This document shows positions 24,559 through 32,889 of a stretch of DNA of 40,584 nt, one piece after another. A program made the translations under genes and the position numbers. Source of the DNA: an uncultured delta proteobacterium. Its GTDB lineage: Bacteria > Myxococcota_A > Polyangia > Polyangiales > Polyangiaceae. The notes under the pieces were generated by a model, which worked only from the letters and a program-made list of their open reading frames with translations, made no database searches and had not been told where the DNA came from. Numbering within the stretch: position 1 is the stretch's first letter; each line of letters starts with the position of its first letter. The stretch lies in the NCBI GenBank assembly GCA_903906315.1, contig CAIVJW010000277.1, positions 1-40,584 on the forward strand. The letters are read 5' to 3'.

Positions 24559-24651
24559 CGTCGCCCTCGGGCGTCGGGCGCGTGGTCCGCGCCGCACGCG
24601 CGGCGTCCTCGGGTTGACGGCCGCCCTGCGTTGCGACGACGCTCGCGCGCG

Positions 24652-25440
24652 ATGGCCGCCACCTGCCCCGCGCCCCCCTGGTTTCTCGCTTCCGCCCTCG
24701 TCTGCGTCGCGTGCTCGGGGGGGACCCCGGCGGACGCGGGGCCGGTCGGCGACGCGAGCAGCCCGCTTTGCCCCGGGGACTCGGGCGAGGGCGCGATCTC
24801 GACCGCCCTCGTCGCTCGGCTCCCCCCGGCCGACTACGTCGCTCAGGGCAACAGGTACTTCGACGCGATCGACGTCACCGCGCCGGCGACCAGCGTCCCG
24901 ACCTACTCGGAGCTCGTCGTGCGCTGGGAGTGGCCTCCGTGGCTCAAGCTCACCGGCTACACGCGCGATCAGCTGGTCGACACCGACAAGGTCGTGAAGA
25001 GCAAGGCCCCCGCCGCCGTCACCCCGCGCGACTGCCGGTTCTTCGCCGTGCAGCCGTTCGCGCGGTGTCGCGTGTCGTTTCAGTACCAGGAGATGGGCAA
25101 TGGCAAGCCGTGCCCCATCTACGAGGAGTTCACCTTCGACGACCTGGGCGAGATCACCTTCGTCGAGGCCTGGTCCGACCTCCCCGGCCAGCTGCCGAGC
25201 GCCGACCCGTCGGACCTTTGGGCCGAAGGCGCGAGCGTGCACCGCCTCTCGACCAGGGTCCCCGGGCTGGGCACCGCGACCGGGCGAATCGACCTGGCGG
25301 GCGCCTGCATGACGAAGGCGGCCGCGGCCGACGTGGACGTCGCCGATTTCGTCCTGCGGGCGGGCGACTTCTGGAAGTACTGGTTCGCGGAGAGCGCAGC
25401 GGGGGGAAAGGACTACTTCGCGCGCGGCTGCGGCTGGTGA
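24652..25440 (+). CDS. Putative lipoprotein of unknown function
   Basis: 262 residues from ATG 24652. The signal peptide (PPWFLASALVCVAC) ends in a lipobox, followed by an Asp/Gly/Ala spacer. The mature part is a single globular domain with few cysteines. Recognisable stretches are ADYVAQGNRYFDAIDVT, VVRWEWPPWLKLTGYT, CRVSFQYQEMGNGKPCPIYEEF and DFWKYWFAESAAGG. The pattern of a buried pocket with many aromatic residues resembles lipocalin/SnoaL-like steroid-binding proteins, but this is a guess from composition. A TTGACG lies 33 bases upstream without a clear -10 box. The gene follows the penicillin-binding protein gene by 93 bases. Confidence 0.72.
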   Translation: MAATCPAPPWFLASALVCVACSGGTPADAGPVGDASSPLCPGDSGEGAISTALVARLPPADYVAQGNRYFDAIDVTAPATSVPTYSELVVRWEWPPWLKLTGYTRDQLVDTDKVVKSKAPAAVTPRDCRFFAVQPFARCRVSFQYQEMGNGKPCPIYEEFTFDDLGEITFVEAWSDLPGQLPSADPSDLWAEGASVHRLSTRVPGLGTATGRIDLAGACMTKAAAADVDVADFVLRAGDFWKYWFAESAAGGKDYFARGCGW

Positions 25441-25474
25441 GGCGTCGCGGGGCGTAGCCTACGGCGCAGCCTCA

Positions 25475-25492
25475 CGCCCTCGAACCAGGGCG
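25475..25492. terminator. Weak hairpin between convergent genes
   Basis: CGCCCT (25475-25480) and AGGGCG (25487-25492) form a 6-bp stem with a 6-base loop, between the lipoprotein stop at 25440 and the methyltransferase stop at 25548. No U-run on either side. Confidence 0.3.
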
Positions 25493-25547
25493 CGCGCGTC
25501 GTCCGACGGGGGCGCCGACGGGCGGCTCCGCCGCGCTTGGAGGGCCG

Positions 25548-26759
25548 TCAGGGGTGCGGTGAGAACAGCGCGCGGCGCGCGACGAGCTCCTCGAGGACGT
25601 CTACCGCCGCGGTGCGGTCGAGGCCGAGGTCGACGAGCTCGCTCACGACCGCGCGGCCGCGGAAGGGGAGGGTCTGGTCGCGCAGCAGGAGCGCCGCCAT
25701 GCCGAGCGGGCCGGCGAGCACCGTCGACGCGCTCGCGCCCTCGCGCAGCGAGACGCTCTCCGTCCGCTGCGCGCCGTGCAGGTTCCTCGTGCGGACCTCG
25801 ATCGAGACCTCGGGGCTGACGGCGAGGACGGCGTCCTCGAGGTCCTCGCGCTCGAGCGGCGGGCGCGGCCCGTTGCCGGCGTGGCCGAGCACGAGCTCGA
25901 AGCGCGGGCGCCAGGCGAGCTGCTCGACGACGCGGTGCTGCGCGCGCGCGGGCAGCGCTCGCACCTGGTCGGCCAGCGGGCCGGCGCCGATCACGGTCGT
26001 GACGTCCCAGTCGCCCGGCGAGCACCAGCCGAGGACGCCCAGCCCGGCGCCCTCGGCGAGCGCGAAGACCTCGTCGAGGTCGTAGCTCACCTCGTTGACG
26101 TTGAGGTACCGGTCGACGAACTCGACGTCGTTCACGGTCGTCGCGTCGGCCCACGGCCCGGCGCGCAGGGCGTCGGCGCCCTCCGAGGCCGCGAGCGCGC
26201 GGCCGACGGCGAGGCGATCGCGGAGCGGCAGGGTGCGCGGGGCGATCGCGTCGATCGCGCGCACGAGCCGGTAGAGGGGCTCACGCCCGTGGCGGGCGTA
26301 CACCATGAGCACGAGCGCGCCGTGCGGCGCGAGGACGCCGCGGAGCAGCTCGAGGCCCCGCGCGGGGCTCGAGAGGTGGTGCAGCACGCCCGAGGAGTAG
26401 ACGACGTCGAAGCCGCCCTCGGGGACCTCGAGCCCTTCGAGCGTCATGAGATCGACCTCGGCGAACTGGACGTTCCCGAGGCCCCGTCGCGCCGCCTCCG
26501 CGCGCGCCTCCTCGATCGCCACCCGGTTCATGTCGACGGCGGTGAACTGGACGTCCGGCTGCAGCGTCGCGAGCCCGAGCACGCCGACGCCGCGTCCGCA
26601 GCCGGCGTCGAGCGCGCGGAGCGGGCGCCCGGCGGGCGGGGCGATCCGCCCGCGGCCGAGCAGGAGCCGCACGTCGGACGCGACGCGCACCATCGGCGCC
26701 CCTGCGGGGTAGGGGAACTCCTCGTACATGGCGCGCACGGCGCGGGTGACGTCATCCAT
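25548..26759 (-). CDS. SAM-dependent methyltransferase (class I) with C-terminal extra domain
   Basis: 403 residues from ATG 26759. It starts with AMYEEFPYPAGAP, a motif seen before the core in a group of class I methyltransferases of unknown substrate. The Rossmann core has motif I LDAGCGRGVGVLG, the acidic ribose-binding residue in FTAVDMN, and FDVVYSSGVLHHL. The middle region has HGREPLYRLVRAID and DVEFVDRYLNVNEVSYDLDEV, which is close to a family in which a helical lid covers the active site. The last 120 residues (from about 285) are a separate domain, possibly winged-helix-like (VVSELVDLGLDRTAAVDVLEELVARRAL), as in proteins with a regulatory tail. Substrate unknown. The hemerythrin-like gene is 47 bases upstream on the same strand. 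Confidence 0.85.
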   Translation of the reverse strand: MDDVTRAVRAMYEEFPYPAGAPMVRVASDVRLLLGRGRIAPPAGRPLRALDAGCGRGVGVLGLATLQPDVQFTAVDMNRVAIEEARAEAARRGLGNVQFAEVDLMTLEGLEVPEGGFDVVYSSGVLHHLSSPARGLELLRGVLAPHGALVLMVYARHGREPLYRLVRAIDAIAPRTLPLRDRLAVGRALAASEGADALRAGPWADATTVNDVEFVDRYLNVNEVSYDLDEVFALAEGAGLGVLGWCSPGDWDVTTVIGAGPLADQVRALPARAQHRVVEQLAWRPRFELVLGHAGNGPRPPLEREDLEDAVLAVSPEVSIEVRTRNLHGAQRTESVSLREGASASTVLAGPLGMAALLLRDQTLPFRGRAVVSELVDLGLDRTAAVDVLEELVARRALFSPHP

Positions 26760-26806
26760 GGTGCGGTCTCCGGGTCGTCTCGCGGGCCCGTGCGCGGGCC
26801 GGTCCG

Positions 26807-27232
26807 TCAGCCGTCGAGAGCGATCTCGACGAGCTCGAGCTCGTGCTTCTCGTGCGCGAGGAGGCGCCCGATCAGGGTGTCGAGCTCGGCGCGGAAGCGA
26901 GCCTCCCCGGCCTCGCCCTTCTCGGCGCGCTCGCGCAGCGACTGCGTCGTGGACAGGAGGAGGAAGTGCTCGTCCACGAGCCCACCGATCTCGACGACGA
27001 GCTCGGTCCTGAACGCGGCGATGCTGTCGTAGAACCCGCCGGGGTAGCTCTCGTGCGCGAAGTGCTTTGCCAGCGTCTTGTGCAGCTCCGACAGGAGCCG
27101 CTGGGTGTCCTTCGCGGTCGTCGCGTGGTCGTGCAGCGTGTCGAGGAGGCCGCGGACGGCGACGTGCTCGGGCTCGAGCGCGTCCCGAGCCCGGGCGATC
27201 GCCACCTTGCCGTCGTCTGCGCTGGTGATCAT
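26807..27232 (-). CDS. Hemerythrin-like HHE-domain protein
   Basis: 141 residues from ATG 27232 with GGAA upstream. The protein is a four-helix bundle of the HHE cation-binding family. The pattern of metal-binding residues is visible: His23 in PEHVAVRG, the LHDH motif, His57/Glu61 in KHFAHES, a His in VDEHFLLL and the C-terminal AHEKHELEL. This gives a probable di-iron site that could bind oxygen or nitric oxide. It is a cytoplasmic protein with no signal peptide. It lies upstream of the methyltransferase and is divergent from tyrA. Confidence 0.85.
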   Translation of the reverse strand: MITSADDGKVAIARARDALEPEHVAVRGLLDTLHDHATTAKDTQRLLSELHKTLAKHFAHESYPGGFYDSIAAFRTELVVEIGGLVDEHFLLLSTTQSLRERAEKGEAGEARFRAELDTLIGRLLAHEKHELELVEIALDG

Positions 27233-27357
27233 CGTCCCGTTCCTTCGCCTCGAGGGCCGCGCGGCCCCCGTGCGCCGCAACCCCGACAACTACGGCCGTT
27301 CGGCAGCGCGAGCAATGGTGCTGGGCGAGAGGGCGGGCCGGCAGTACTTTTCGGGCC

Positions 27358-28458
27358 ATGGCGCGGCGCACTGCGATCGTGGGCTTCGGGCGCTTCGGGC
27401 GTGCCCTCGGGGGGCTGCTCGCCGAGGCCGGGCTTTCGTTCCGGGCCTTCGACCCGGGCGCGGACGTCCCCGCCGACGTGCGCGGCGCGTCGATCGGAGA
27501 CGTCGTGCGCGGGGCCGCCGTCGTGGTGGTCGCGGTGCCGGTGGCCGAGGTGCGCGCCGCCCTGATCGCGCTGCGCCCGCACCTCGGGCCGCGGCACCTC
27601 GTCCTCGACGTCGCCAGCGTGAAGCTCGCCCCCGCCGCCGCGTTGGAGGAGGTGCTCGGCGCGGACGTGCCGTGGATCGCGACGCACCCGCTCTTCGGGC
27701 CGACGAGCCTCGCGCTGGGCGAGCGGCCCCTGCGCGTCGTGGTCTGTCCGAACGCGATCCACCCGGCGGCGCTGCGCCGCGCGCGCGCCTTCTACGAGCG
27801 CCTCGGCTGCGAGGTCGTCGAGCTCGGGGCCGAGGCGCACGACCGATCGATGGCCGAGACGCACGCGCTCACGTTCTTCGTCGCCAAGGGCCTGCTCGAC
27901 GTGGGCGCCGGCGAGGGCGCGCCGGCCGCGCCGCCCTCGTTCCAGGCGATCGCGCGCACGATCGACGTCGTGCGGTCGGACGCGGGGCACCTGTTCTCGG
28001 CGATCCACCGCGCCAATCCCTTCGCGGGGGCGGCGCGCGCGCGGCTGCTCGACGCGCTCGGATCGCTCGATCGCGCCCTGCGCGAGGACCGTCCGCGCAA
28101 CGAGCCGCGCGTCGAGGCGCGCGTCGACATCCCGGGCCTCGGCGATCGCGCGCCCGATCTCCGCGAGACGCGCGAGCTCATCGACGAGGTCGACGCCGAG
28201 ATCCTCGCCCTGCTCGCGCGCCGGGCGCACCTCGCGCGGCGCGCGGCCCGCGCCAAGGCGACGCTCGGCCGCGGCATCGTGGACCGCCGCCGCGAGGCCG
28301 AGCTGATCGCGTCGCGTCGCGCGCGCGCCGAGGTCCTTGCGCTCGACCCCGCTGCCATCGAGGACATCTTCCGCGCGGTGCTGCGCTTCTCGCGCCGCGC
28401 GCAGGCCGCCGCCCCGCCCGCGCCGCCGCCCCGTCGATCCCGTCCCCGGAAGGCCTGA
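27358..28458 (+). CDS. tyrA: Prephenate dehydrogenase fused to chorismate mutase (tyrosine biosynthesis)
   Basis: 366 residues from ATG 27358. Residues 1-250 are the dehydrogenase: NAD(P) loop GFGRFGRAL, VLDVASVK, THPLFGP (family TH.PMFGP motif) and the helical dimer region with DRSMAETHALTFF. Residues about 265-350 are an AroQ-type chorismate mutase: LRETRELIDEVDAEILALLARR, then RRAARAK and DRRREAELIASRR. The domain order is dehydrogenase then mutase, the reverse of enteric TyrA, where the mutase is N-terminal. The two steps convert chorismate to prephenate and then to 4-hydroxyphenylpyruvate. The C-terminus is a Pro/Arg tail. No clear Shine-Dalgarno sequence is seen. There are no other aromatic-pathway genes nearby. 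Confidence 0.9.
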   Translation: MARRTAIVGFGRFGRALGGLLAEAGLSFRAFDPGADVPADVRGASIGDVVRGAAVVVVAVPVAEVRAALIALRPHLGPRHLVLDVASVKLAPAAALEEVLGADVPWIATHPLFGPTSLALGERPLRVVVCPNAIHPAALRRARAFYERLGCEVVELGAEAHDRSMAETHALTFFVAKGLLDVGAGEGAPAAPPSFQAIARTIDVVRSDAGHLFSAIHRANPFAGAARARLLDALGSLDRALREDRPRNEPRVEARVDIPGLGDRAPDLRETRELIDEVDAEILALLARRAHLARRAARAKATLGRGIVDRRREAELIASRRARAEVLALDPAAIEDIFRAVLRFSRRAQAAAPPAPPPRRSRPRKA

Positions 28459-28614
28459 TCTTCGGCGCGATCGGGCGCGCGTCGATTCCGTGATCGCGTG
28501 CGCCGCGCCCGGCCATCAAGGGTTCGTAGCCGGCCGGCGTCGCGTCGAACGTGTCGACGAGGGCCGCTTCACCGACCTTGGATCGCGCGCTCCGTCGCGC
28601 GGAGGAAGTTCCCC

Positions 28615-29634
28615 ATGCGTACCACGACCCTTCGACTCCTCCAGACCTCGCTCGCTCTCGGTGCCATTGCCCTGCTCACGGGCGCCAACGACCCCGGCTG
28701 CGCGAACGTCTCCGCCGACTCCGTGTCGAGCGCCGCCAGCGAGGCCGCGCTCGGTCAGGCCGGCGGCGCGGCGACGAGCAGCGACGCGATCGCCTGTTTG
28801 GCAGGGACCCACGTCGAGACGCTGTGCGCGCCGCCCGACGGCAAGGGCGACGGCAAGGGCCCGCCCGGCGAGGGCGGCGCGCCGCCGAAGGGGGAGCCCG
28901 GCAAGGGGCCGAAGGCGCACGACTGCCAGGCTGCCTGCGTGCCCGATCCCGTGTGCGGTGATACGCAGAAGGCCGCTTGGATCTGCGGTGGTCCGCCGAA
29001 GCACCCGAAGGGCGACAAGGCCGGTCCGCCGCCGAAGGGTGGAGTCGGTGGCGCTGCCGACGGGCAGGGCCCGCCGCCGCCGCCGCCCGGCGCCGGGATG
29101 GGCGGCGCGCCCCCCGACGGGGATCACGGCGACGAGGGGCTCAAGGGCGGAGCGGGCGGCGGCGATTGCGAGGGTCACGGCCCGAAGGGCGCGCCGAAGG
29201 GCCCGCCGCCGGGCTGCCACGTGGTCTGTGTGGATCCGGCCCCGTGCGCGGACGGCTACGCCGAGGTCGTCGCGTGCGCCGACCCGCCCAGGCCCCCGAA
29301 GGGCGACAAGGCCGGTCCGCCGCCGAAGGGCGGAGTCGGCGGTGCCCCCGCCGAGGGCGACAAGCCCCCGCTGCCGGCCGGCTGCGCGCTTGCGTGCATG
29401 CCCGCCGCGCCGTGTGCGGACGGGCTCGTCGAGGTCGACGTGTGCGGGCCCCCGCCGCCTCACGGCGAGCACGGCCCCGGCGCTCCGCCCGACGGCGCCG
29501 GGGGCGCGCCTCCCGCCCCGCCGCAGGCCGGCGAGGGCGGCGCTCCCCCGGACGGCGGGCCCCCCGGCGCCCCGCCGTGCGTGAAGGTCTGCGCGCCGAA
29601 GCCCCCGGCCGTCGACGCCACCCCCGCGAACTGA
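28615..29634 (+). CDS. Exported Gly/Pro-rich low-complexity Cys protein
   Basis: 339 residues from ATG 28615, with GGAGG upstream at good spacing. Sec signal peptide (LLQTSLALGAIALLTGAND); a Cys follows soon after, but there is no proper lipobox. Gly/Pro/Lys-rich linkers (GDKAGPPPKGGVGGA) separate short Cys-containing segments of one type, C...C.P.PC.DG..EV..C. Two linker copies are encoded by a 36-bp exact DNA repeat. It is probably a disordered, disulphide-studded surface protein. No enzymatic motif. Role unknown. Confidence 0.8.
   Translation: MRTTTLRLLQTSLALGAIALLTGANDPGCANVSADSVSSAASEAALGQAGGAATSSDAIACLAGTHVETLCAPPDGKGDGKGPPGEGGAPPKGEPGKGPKAHDCQAACVPDPVCGDTQKAAWICGGPPKHPKGDKAGPPPKGGVGGAADGQGPPPPPPGAGMGGAPPDGDHGDEGLKGGAGGGDCEGHGPKGAPKGPPPGCHVVCVDPAPCADGYAEVVACADPPRPPKGDKAGPPPKGGVGGAPAEGDKPPLPAGCALACMPAAPCADGLVEVDVCGPPPPHGEHGPGAPPDGAGGAPPAPPQAGEGGAPPDGGPPGAPPCVKVCAPKPPAVDATPAN
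29004..29330 (+). repeat. Pair of 36-bp direct repeats inside the low-complexity gene
   Basis: Identical 36-bp copies at 29004-29039 and 29295-29330, 291 bp apart, both in frame, encode PKGDKAGPPPKG. Recombination between them would delete 97 codons in frame. Confidence 0.85.
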
Positions 29635-29811
29635 GCCTCTCCCCGCCGGCCTCCCGCGGTCGACGGGGAGCTTCACGGGATCGCCGGGCGCCGCGGATTG
29701 GGCCTCTTGCCAATCGTCCACGGCGGCGCTCGTCGGTCTCTCCGATCTCCCGCTCGCTCCCCCTGCGGCGCCATGGGCCGGCGCAGCTCGACGTGCTACG
29801 CCGCCCGCGTG

Positions 29812-30834
29812 ATGCTCCCCGCCCGCCTCCCGCTCGCCGCGATCGGCGCCCTCTCGCTCCTCGCCGCCTGCGCGAGCGCGCCCCCTCCGCCACCCGTGGT
29901 CCCGCCGGCCCCGCCCGCTCCCCCGCCGCCTGCGGTCGCCGTCGCGCCCGCCGACGCCGGCGTGGTCGACGCCGCTCCCCCGGCGCCCGAGCCCGCCCCC
30001 GCGGCAGCCGGCGGGCCGGTCGCGTGCCCGGCGGAGATGGCCCTCGTCGACGGCGACTACTGCACCGAGCTCGAGCTCACGTGCAAGAAGTCGAGCTACG
30101 CGAAGCAGAACAAGAAGATCATCTGTCACGAGTTCGCGTCACCGACGAAGTGCGTCGGGCAGAAGCTCCACCGGCGCTACTGCATCGATCGGTACGAGTA
30201 CGCGAACAAGGCCGGGGAGAAGCCCGTCGTCATGAACGACTTCCCGCACGCGCAGAGGCTCTGCGCGGCGCAGGGCAAGCGCGTCTGCACGGAGACGGAG
30301 TGGACGCAGGCGTGCGAGGGGCCGGAGTACAAGCCCTATCCCTACGGCTACGCGCGCGACCCGGAGAAGTGCCGCGGCGACCGCCCGTACCGGCACCCGA
30401 AGAAGCAGGCCAATGGCATGCTCGTCACGCACTCGAAGGACAAGGACAAGGCCGAGGCCGAGATAGCGCGGCTCTACGACGCGGTGCCGAGCGGATCGCA
30501 GCCGAATTGCGTGAGCGACTACGGCGTCCACGACCTGCCCGGGAACGCGGACGAGCTCGCGGCGTCGGAGCGCGCGAACCGGACCTACGCCCAGATGAAG
30601 ATGCCCGACGGGCACGTGGAGGCCCTGCGATCGGCGGACCTCTACGACAACGTGACGACGGGCGGGCCGTGGGTAGGCGGGGTGCGCAACCAGTGCCGTC
30701 CGAAGATCTACACCCACAACGAGGGGTTTTCTTATTACTACCTGAGCTTCCGGTGCTGCGCGGAGCCGGACGGCAAGCCGACGGACCCGCGGTCGCCGGG
30801 GCAGCTCAAGCGGGGAGAGAAGTGGAGGGAGTGA
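29812..30834 (+). CDS. Lipoprotein with formylglycine-generating-enzyme-like (SUMF1) domain
   Basis: 340 residues from ATG 29812. A longer frame upstream lacks the signal peptide at its start, so it is rejected. Signal peptide with lipobox (LSLLAAC), then a Pro/Ala-rich linker to about residue 70. From there it follows the FGE-sulfatase (C-type-lectin-like) fold: MALVDGDYC, YCIDRYEYANKAGEKPVV, MNDFPHAQRLCAAQGKRVCTETEW, DLPGNADELAAS and the C-terminal YYLSFRCC. The usual GNV.EW motif is degenerate (GNADEL), and no sulfatase gene is close by, so a binding role rather than formylglycine formation is likely. Many cysteines, as in myxobacterial members. Outer-membrane or periplasmic location. Confidence 0.85.
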   Translation: MLPARLPLAAIGALSLLAACASAPPPPPVVPPAPPAPPPPAVAVAPADAGVVDAAPPAPEPAPAAAGGPVACPAEMALVDGDYCTELELTCKKSSYAKQNKKIICHEFASPTKCVGQKLHRRYCIDRYEYANKAGEKPVVMNDFPHAQRLCAAQGKRVCTETEWTQACEGPEYKPYPYGYARDPEKCRGDRPYRHPKKQANGMLVTHSKDKDKAEAEIARLYDAVPSGSQPNCVSDYGVHDLPGNADELAASERANRTYAQMKMPDGHVEALRSADLYDNVTTGGPWVGGVRNQCRPKIYTHNEGFSYYYLSFRCCAEPDGKPTDPRSPGQLKRGEKWRE

Positions 30835-30865
30835 CCCGCTCCGCTGCCTCCTTCCCTTCGCCTGC

Positions 30866-30896
30866 CGTCCTTGGCGCTCTTGGCGCCCTCCTTGGT
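30866..30896. repeat. 9-bp-periodic CCTTGGCG repeat
   Basis: Tandem degenerate copies of a unit like GTCCTTGGC (three or four) in the 170-base gap between the FGE-like and the 31005 genes. Its complement reads like the AKDAKSAKD pattern found in spurious ORFs of many environmental bacteria. It is a counterpart of the CACAGAGG run at 11265. Confidence 0.55.
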
Positions 30897-31004
30897 CCGC
30901 GCCGCGGCGTCCGTCGACGCGTGCTTTGGCCAAGGCCTCGCTCCGCACCGCGGGGCCCGTGAACGCATACCTGCCGCGTCGCGTGGTGTAGCATCCCGCC
31001 CCCG

Positions 31005-32246
31005 ATGCTTCCCCGGGCGAACGCCGCGAAGCTCCGGCCCGCGGCGCCGCGGCCGGCCCGTCGCGGCGCCGTGGCCGTCGCGATCGGCGCCCTCGCGATC
31101 GGCGCGGCCCCGCTCGGCATCGCCGCAGCCTCGGCCGACGAGCCCCTCGAGCCGATCGTCCTGCGCTACGAAGCCGAGGCGGGTTGCCCCGACGCGGCCG
31201 AATTCGGCGGCGAGGTGCGCGGCCGCGCCAGCCGCGCCCGCCTCGCCGATCCGGGCGAGCGCGCGCGCACCTTCACGGTGCGGATCACGCGGGCCGGGCG
31301 CACGTTTCGCGGGCACCTCGAGGTGCGCGAGACCGCGGGCGCCTCGAGCGCGCGCGACGTCTCGGGCGCGAGCTGCGCCGAGGTCGCGAGCGCGCTCGCC
31401 CTGGTGACGGCCCTCGCGATCGACCCGCAGGCGGCGACCGCCCCGCGCGTCGGGTCGACGTTCGGAGGCGCCGCGTCCTCGGTCGCGACCGCCGATGCCG
31501 GGGCCGAGGCCGCGCGCGACGCGTCGCCCGATGCGCCGCCACCGCACGCGCCAGCCGACGCGGCCGCGCCGCCCGACGCTGCCGCCCTCGACCCAGCGCT
31601 CGACGCCGCGCTCGACGGTTCGACCCCCGACGCGGTCGCGCCGCCCGAACCCCCGATCCCGCGGCCGGCCTTGCCTCGGGCGCCCCCCGATCCCGGCGAT
31701 CCCGACCCGTACGCGGGTCGCGCCGTGCGCCTCTTCGTCGGCCTCTCCTACGCGGCGACCACCGGCCTCGCTCGCGAGCTCTCGGGCGCGCCCGGCGCCT
31801 TCATCGAGGTCGGCCTGCCCCCGCGCGGCGCGATCGCGCCGACCCTTCGGCTCGCGATCGATCGCGTCTCCGGCGCGTCGCTGGTCGCGCCGGGCGGCTG
31901 GCTCGCGCGCTTCGACCGCACGCGGGTAGAGCTCGACGCCTGCGCGGTGCGCCTCCCGATCGGGCCGTTGGATCTCGCGCCGTGCGTCGCCTTCGGCGCG
32001 GGCGTCGTGGCCGCCGAGGGCCGCGTCGCGCGCGAGGTCGTGTCGCGCACCCGCCCGTGGGTCGACGCCGAGCTCGGCGCGCGCGCGCGGCTCTGGCTGC
32101 TCGACCGCGTCTCGATCGAGGTCGACGGAGGCGTGAGCTTCCCCTTCGTGCGCGACACGTTCGTCTTCGATCCGACGACCACGATCGACCGCACGCCGGC
32201 CGCCGCCGCCTTCGTCGCGGGCGCGGCGGCCGTGCGGTTCTACTGA
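31005..32246 (+). CDS. Exported protein with N-terminal small domain and C-terminal barrel-like domain
   Basis: 413 residues. Signal peptide with cleavage near ASADEP. Residues 45-140 form a small alpha/beta domain (VLRYEAEAGCPDAAEFGGEVRGR, then TFRGHLEVRE, SCAEVASALALVTALAID). From memory this type occurs in exported myxobacterial proteins encoded near sigma factors. Residues 150-235 are an Ala/Asp/Pro linker. The rest (about 240-413) alternates hydrophobic strands and turns and ends in VRFY, an aromatic C-terminus as in outer-membrane barrels (VRLFVGLSYAATTGL, RVELDACAVRLPIG, ARLWLLDRVSIEVDGGVSF). The start has no strong Shine-Dalgarno sequence. It converges on the last gene of the seven-gene unit with 4 bases between stops. 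Function unknown. Confidence 0.75.
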   Translation: MLPRANAAKLRPAAPRPARRGAVAVAIGALAIGAAPLGIAAASADEPLEPIVLRYEAEAGCPDAAEFGGEVRGRASRARLADPGERARTFTVRITRAGRTFRGHLEVRETAGASSARDVSGASCAEVASALALVTALAIDPQAATAPRVGSTFGGAASSVATADAGAEAARDASPDAPPPHAPADAAAPPDAAALDPALDAALDGSTPDAVAPPEPPIPRPALPRAPPDPGDPDPYAGRAVRLFVGLSYAATTGLARELSGAPGAFIEVGLPPRGAIAPTLRLAIDRVSGASLVAPGGWLARFDRTRVELDACAVRLPIGPLDLAPCVAFGAGVVAAEGRVAREVVSRTRPWVDAELGARARLWLLDRVSIEVDGGVSFPFVRDTFVFDPTTTIDRTPAAAAFVAGAAAVRFY

Positions 32247-32250
32247 CGGT

Positions 32251-32889
32251 TCAGTGGCTGGCGCCGGTCGCCTTCATGCCGTCTTGCGCGAGCGCGTTGC
32301 GCGGCGAGATGGCGAGCACGGTGCGGAACTCCTTGGCCGCGTCGGCGAGCTTGCCGAGCTTCACCTGCGACCAGCCGAGGCCCGCGCGCGCGTCGACGTC
32401 GCTCGGATACAGCTCGATCACGCGCTTGTAGGCGGCCTCCGCCTCGCCGAAGCGACCGAGCGAGTACACCGTGAAAGCGAAGCGGATCGTCGCGAGGTAG
32501 TTGCCGGGGTCGCGCTTGAGCACCTCGCGCGCGGTCGTCTCCGTGTCGGCCCACCGCCGCAGCGCCATCAGCGGCAGCATCACGCCGACGCGCGCCTCGA
32601 CGCCGCCCGGCTCGAGCGCGATCGCCTTGTTGTACGGCTCGATCGCGTCCGCGCTGCGCCCTAGCTTGTAGAGCAGCCACCCCTTGCGGAGCTGCGCGAC
32701 GTACGCGTCCCGCCGCTCCGCCGGCAGCTTGTCGAGGGCCGCGAGGGCCTCGGGGAGCTTGCCGACCGCCTCGCTGTCGTACGACTTCTGGAAGAGATCG
32801 GCGTCGCTCTCGGCGCTCGCGACCCGCACCACGCTGCCGCCGAGCGCGGTCACCGTGACCATCAGGAGAATCCACCGCTTCGCGTTCAT
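32251..32889 (-). CDS. Exported TPR protein (last gene of the seven-gene unit)
   Basis: 212 residues. Its ATG overlaps the stop of the transporter-peptidase gene (ATGA, 32886-32889), so translation is coupled. N-terminal signal peptide ending ASAES. The mature part contains about four TPR units (GWLLYKLGRSADAIEPYNKAIALEP, AFTVYSLGRFGEAEAAYKRVIELYP, GLGWSQVKLGKLADAAKEF). TPR proteins bind partner proteins, so this one is probably a periplasmic scaffold for the other envelope proteins of the unit. No lipobox, no membrane helix other than the signal. Confidence 0.87.
   Translation of the reverse strand: MNAKRWILLMVTVTALGGSVVRVASAESDADLFQKSYDSEAVGKLPEALAALDKLPAERRDAYVAQLRKGWLLYKLGRSADAIEPYNKAIALEPGGVEARVGVMLPLMALRRWADTETTAREVLKRDPGNYLATIRFAFTVYSLGRFGEAEAAYKRVIELYPSDVDARAGLGWSQVKLGKLADAAKEFRTVLAISPRNALAQDGMKATGASH

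Noticed and set aside
27254-27267. 14-bp palindrome GGGCCGCGCGGCCC between hemerythrin and tyrA genes
   Set aside because: All G/C, so likely by chance at this composition; unlike the AT-centred palindrome at 39700 it has no distinguishing feature.
25548-27371. Single long minus-strand frame covering methyltransferase and hemerythrin regions
   Set aside because: The methyltransferase starts at 26759; upstream residues are Arg-rich shadow, while the hemerythrin gene uses a different frame.
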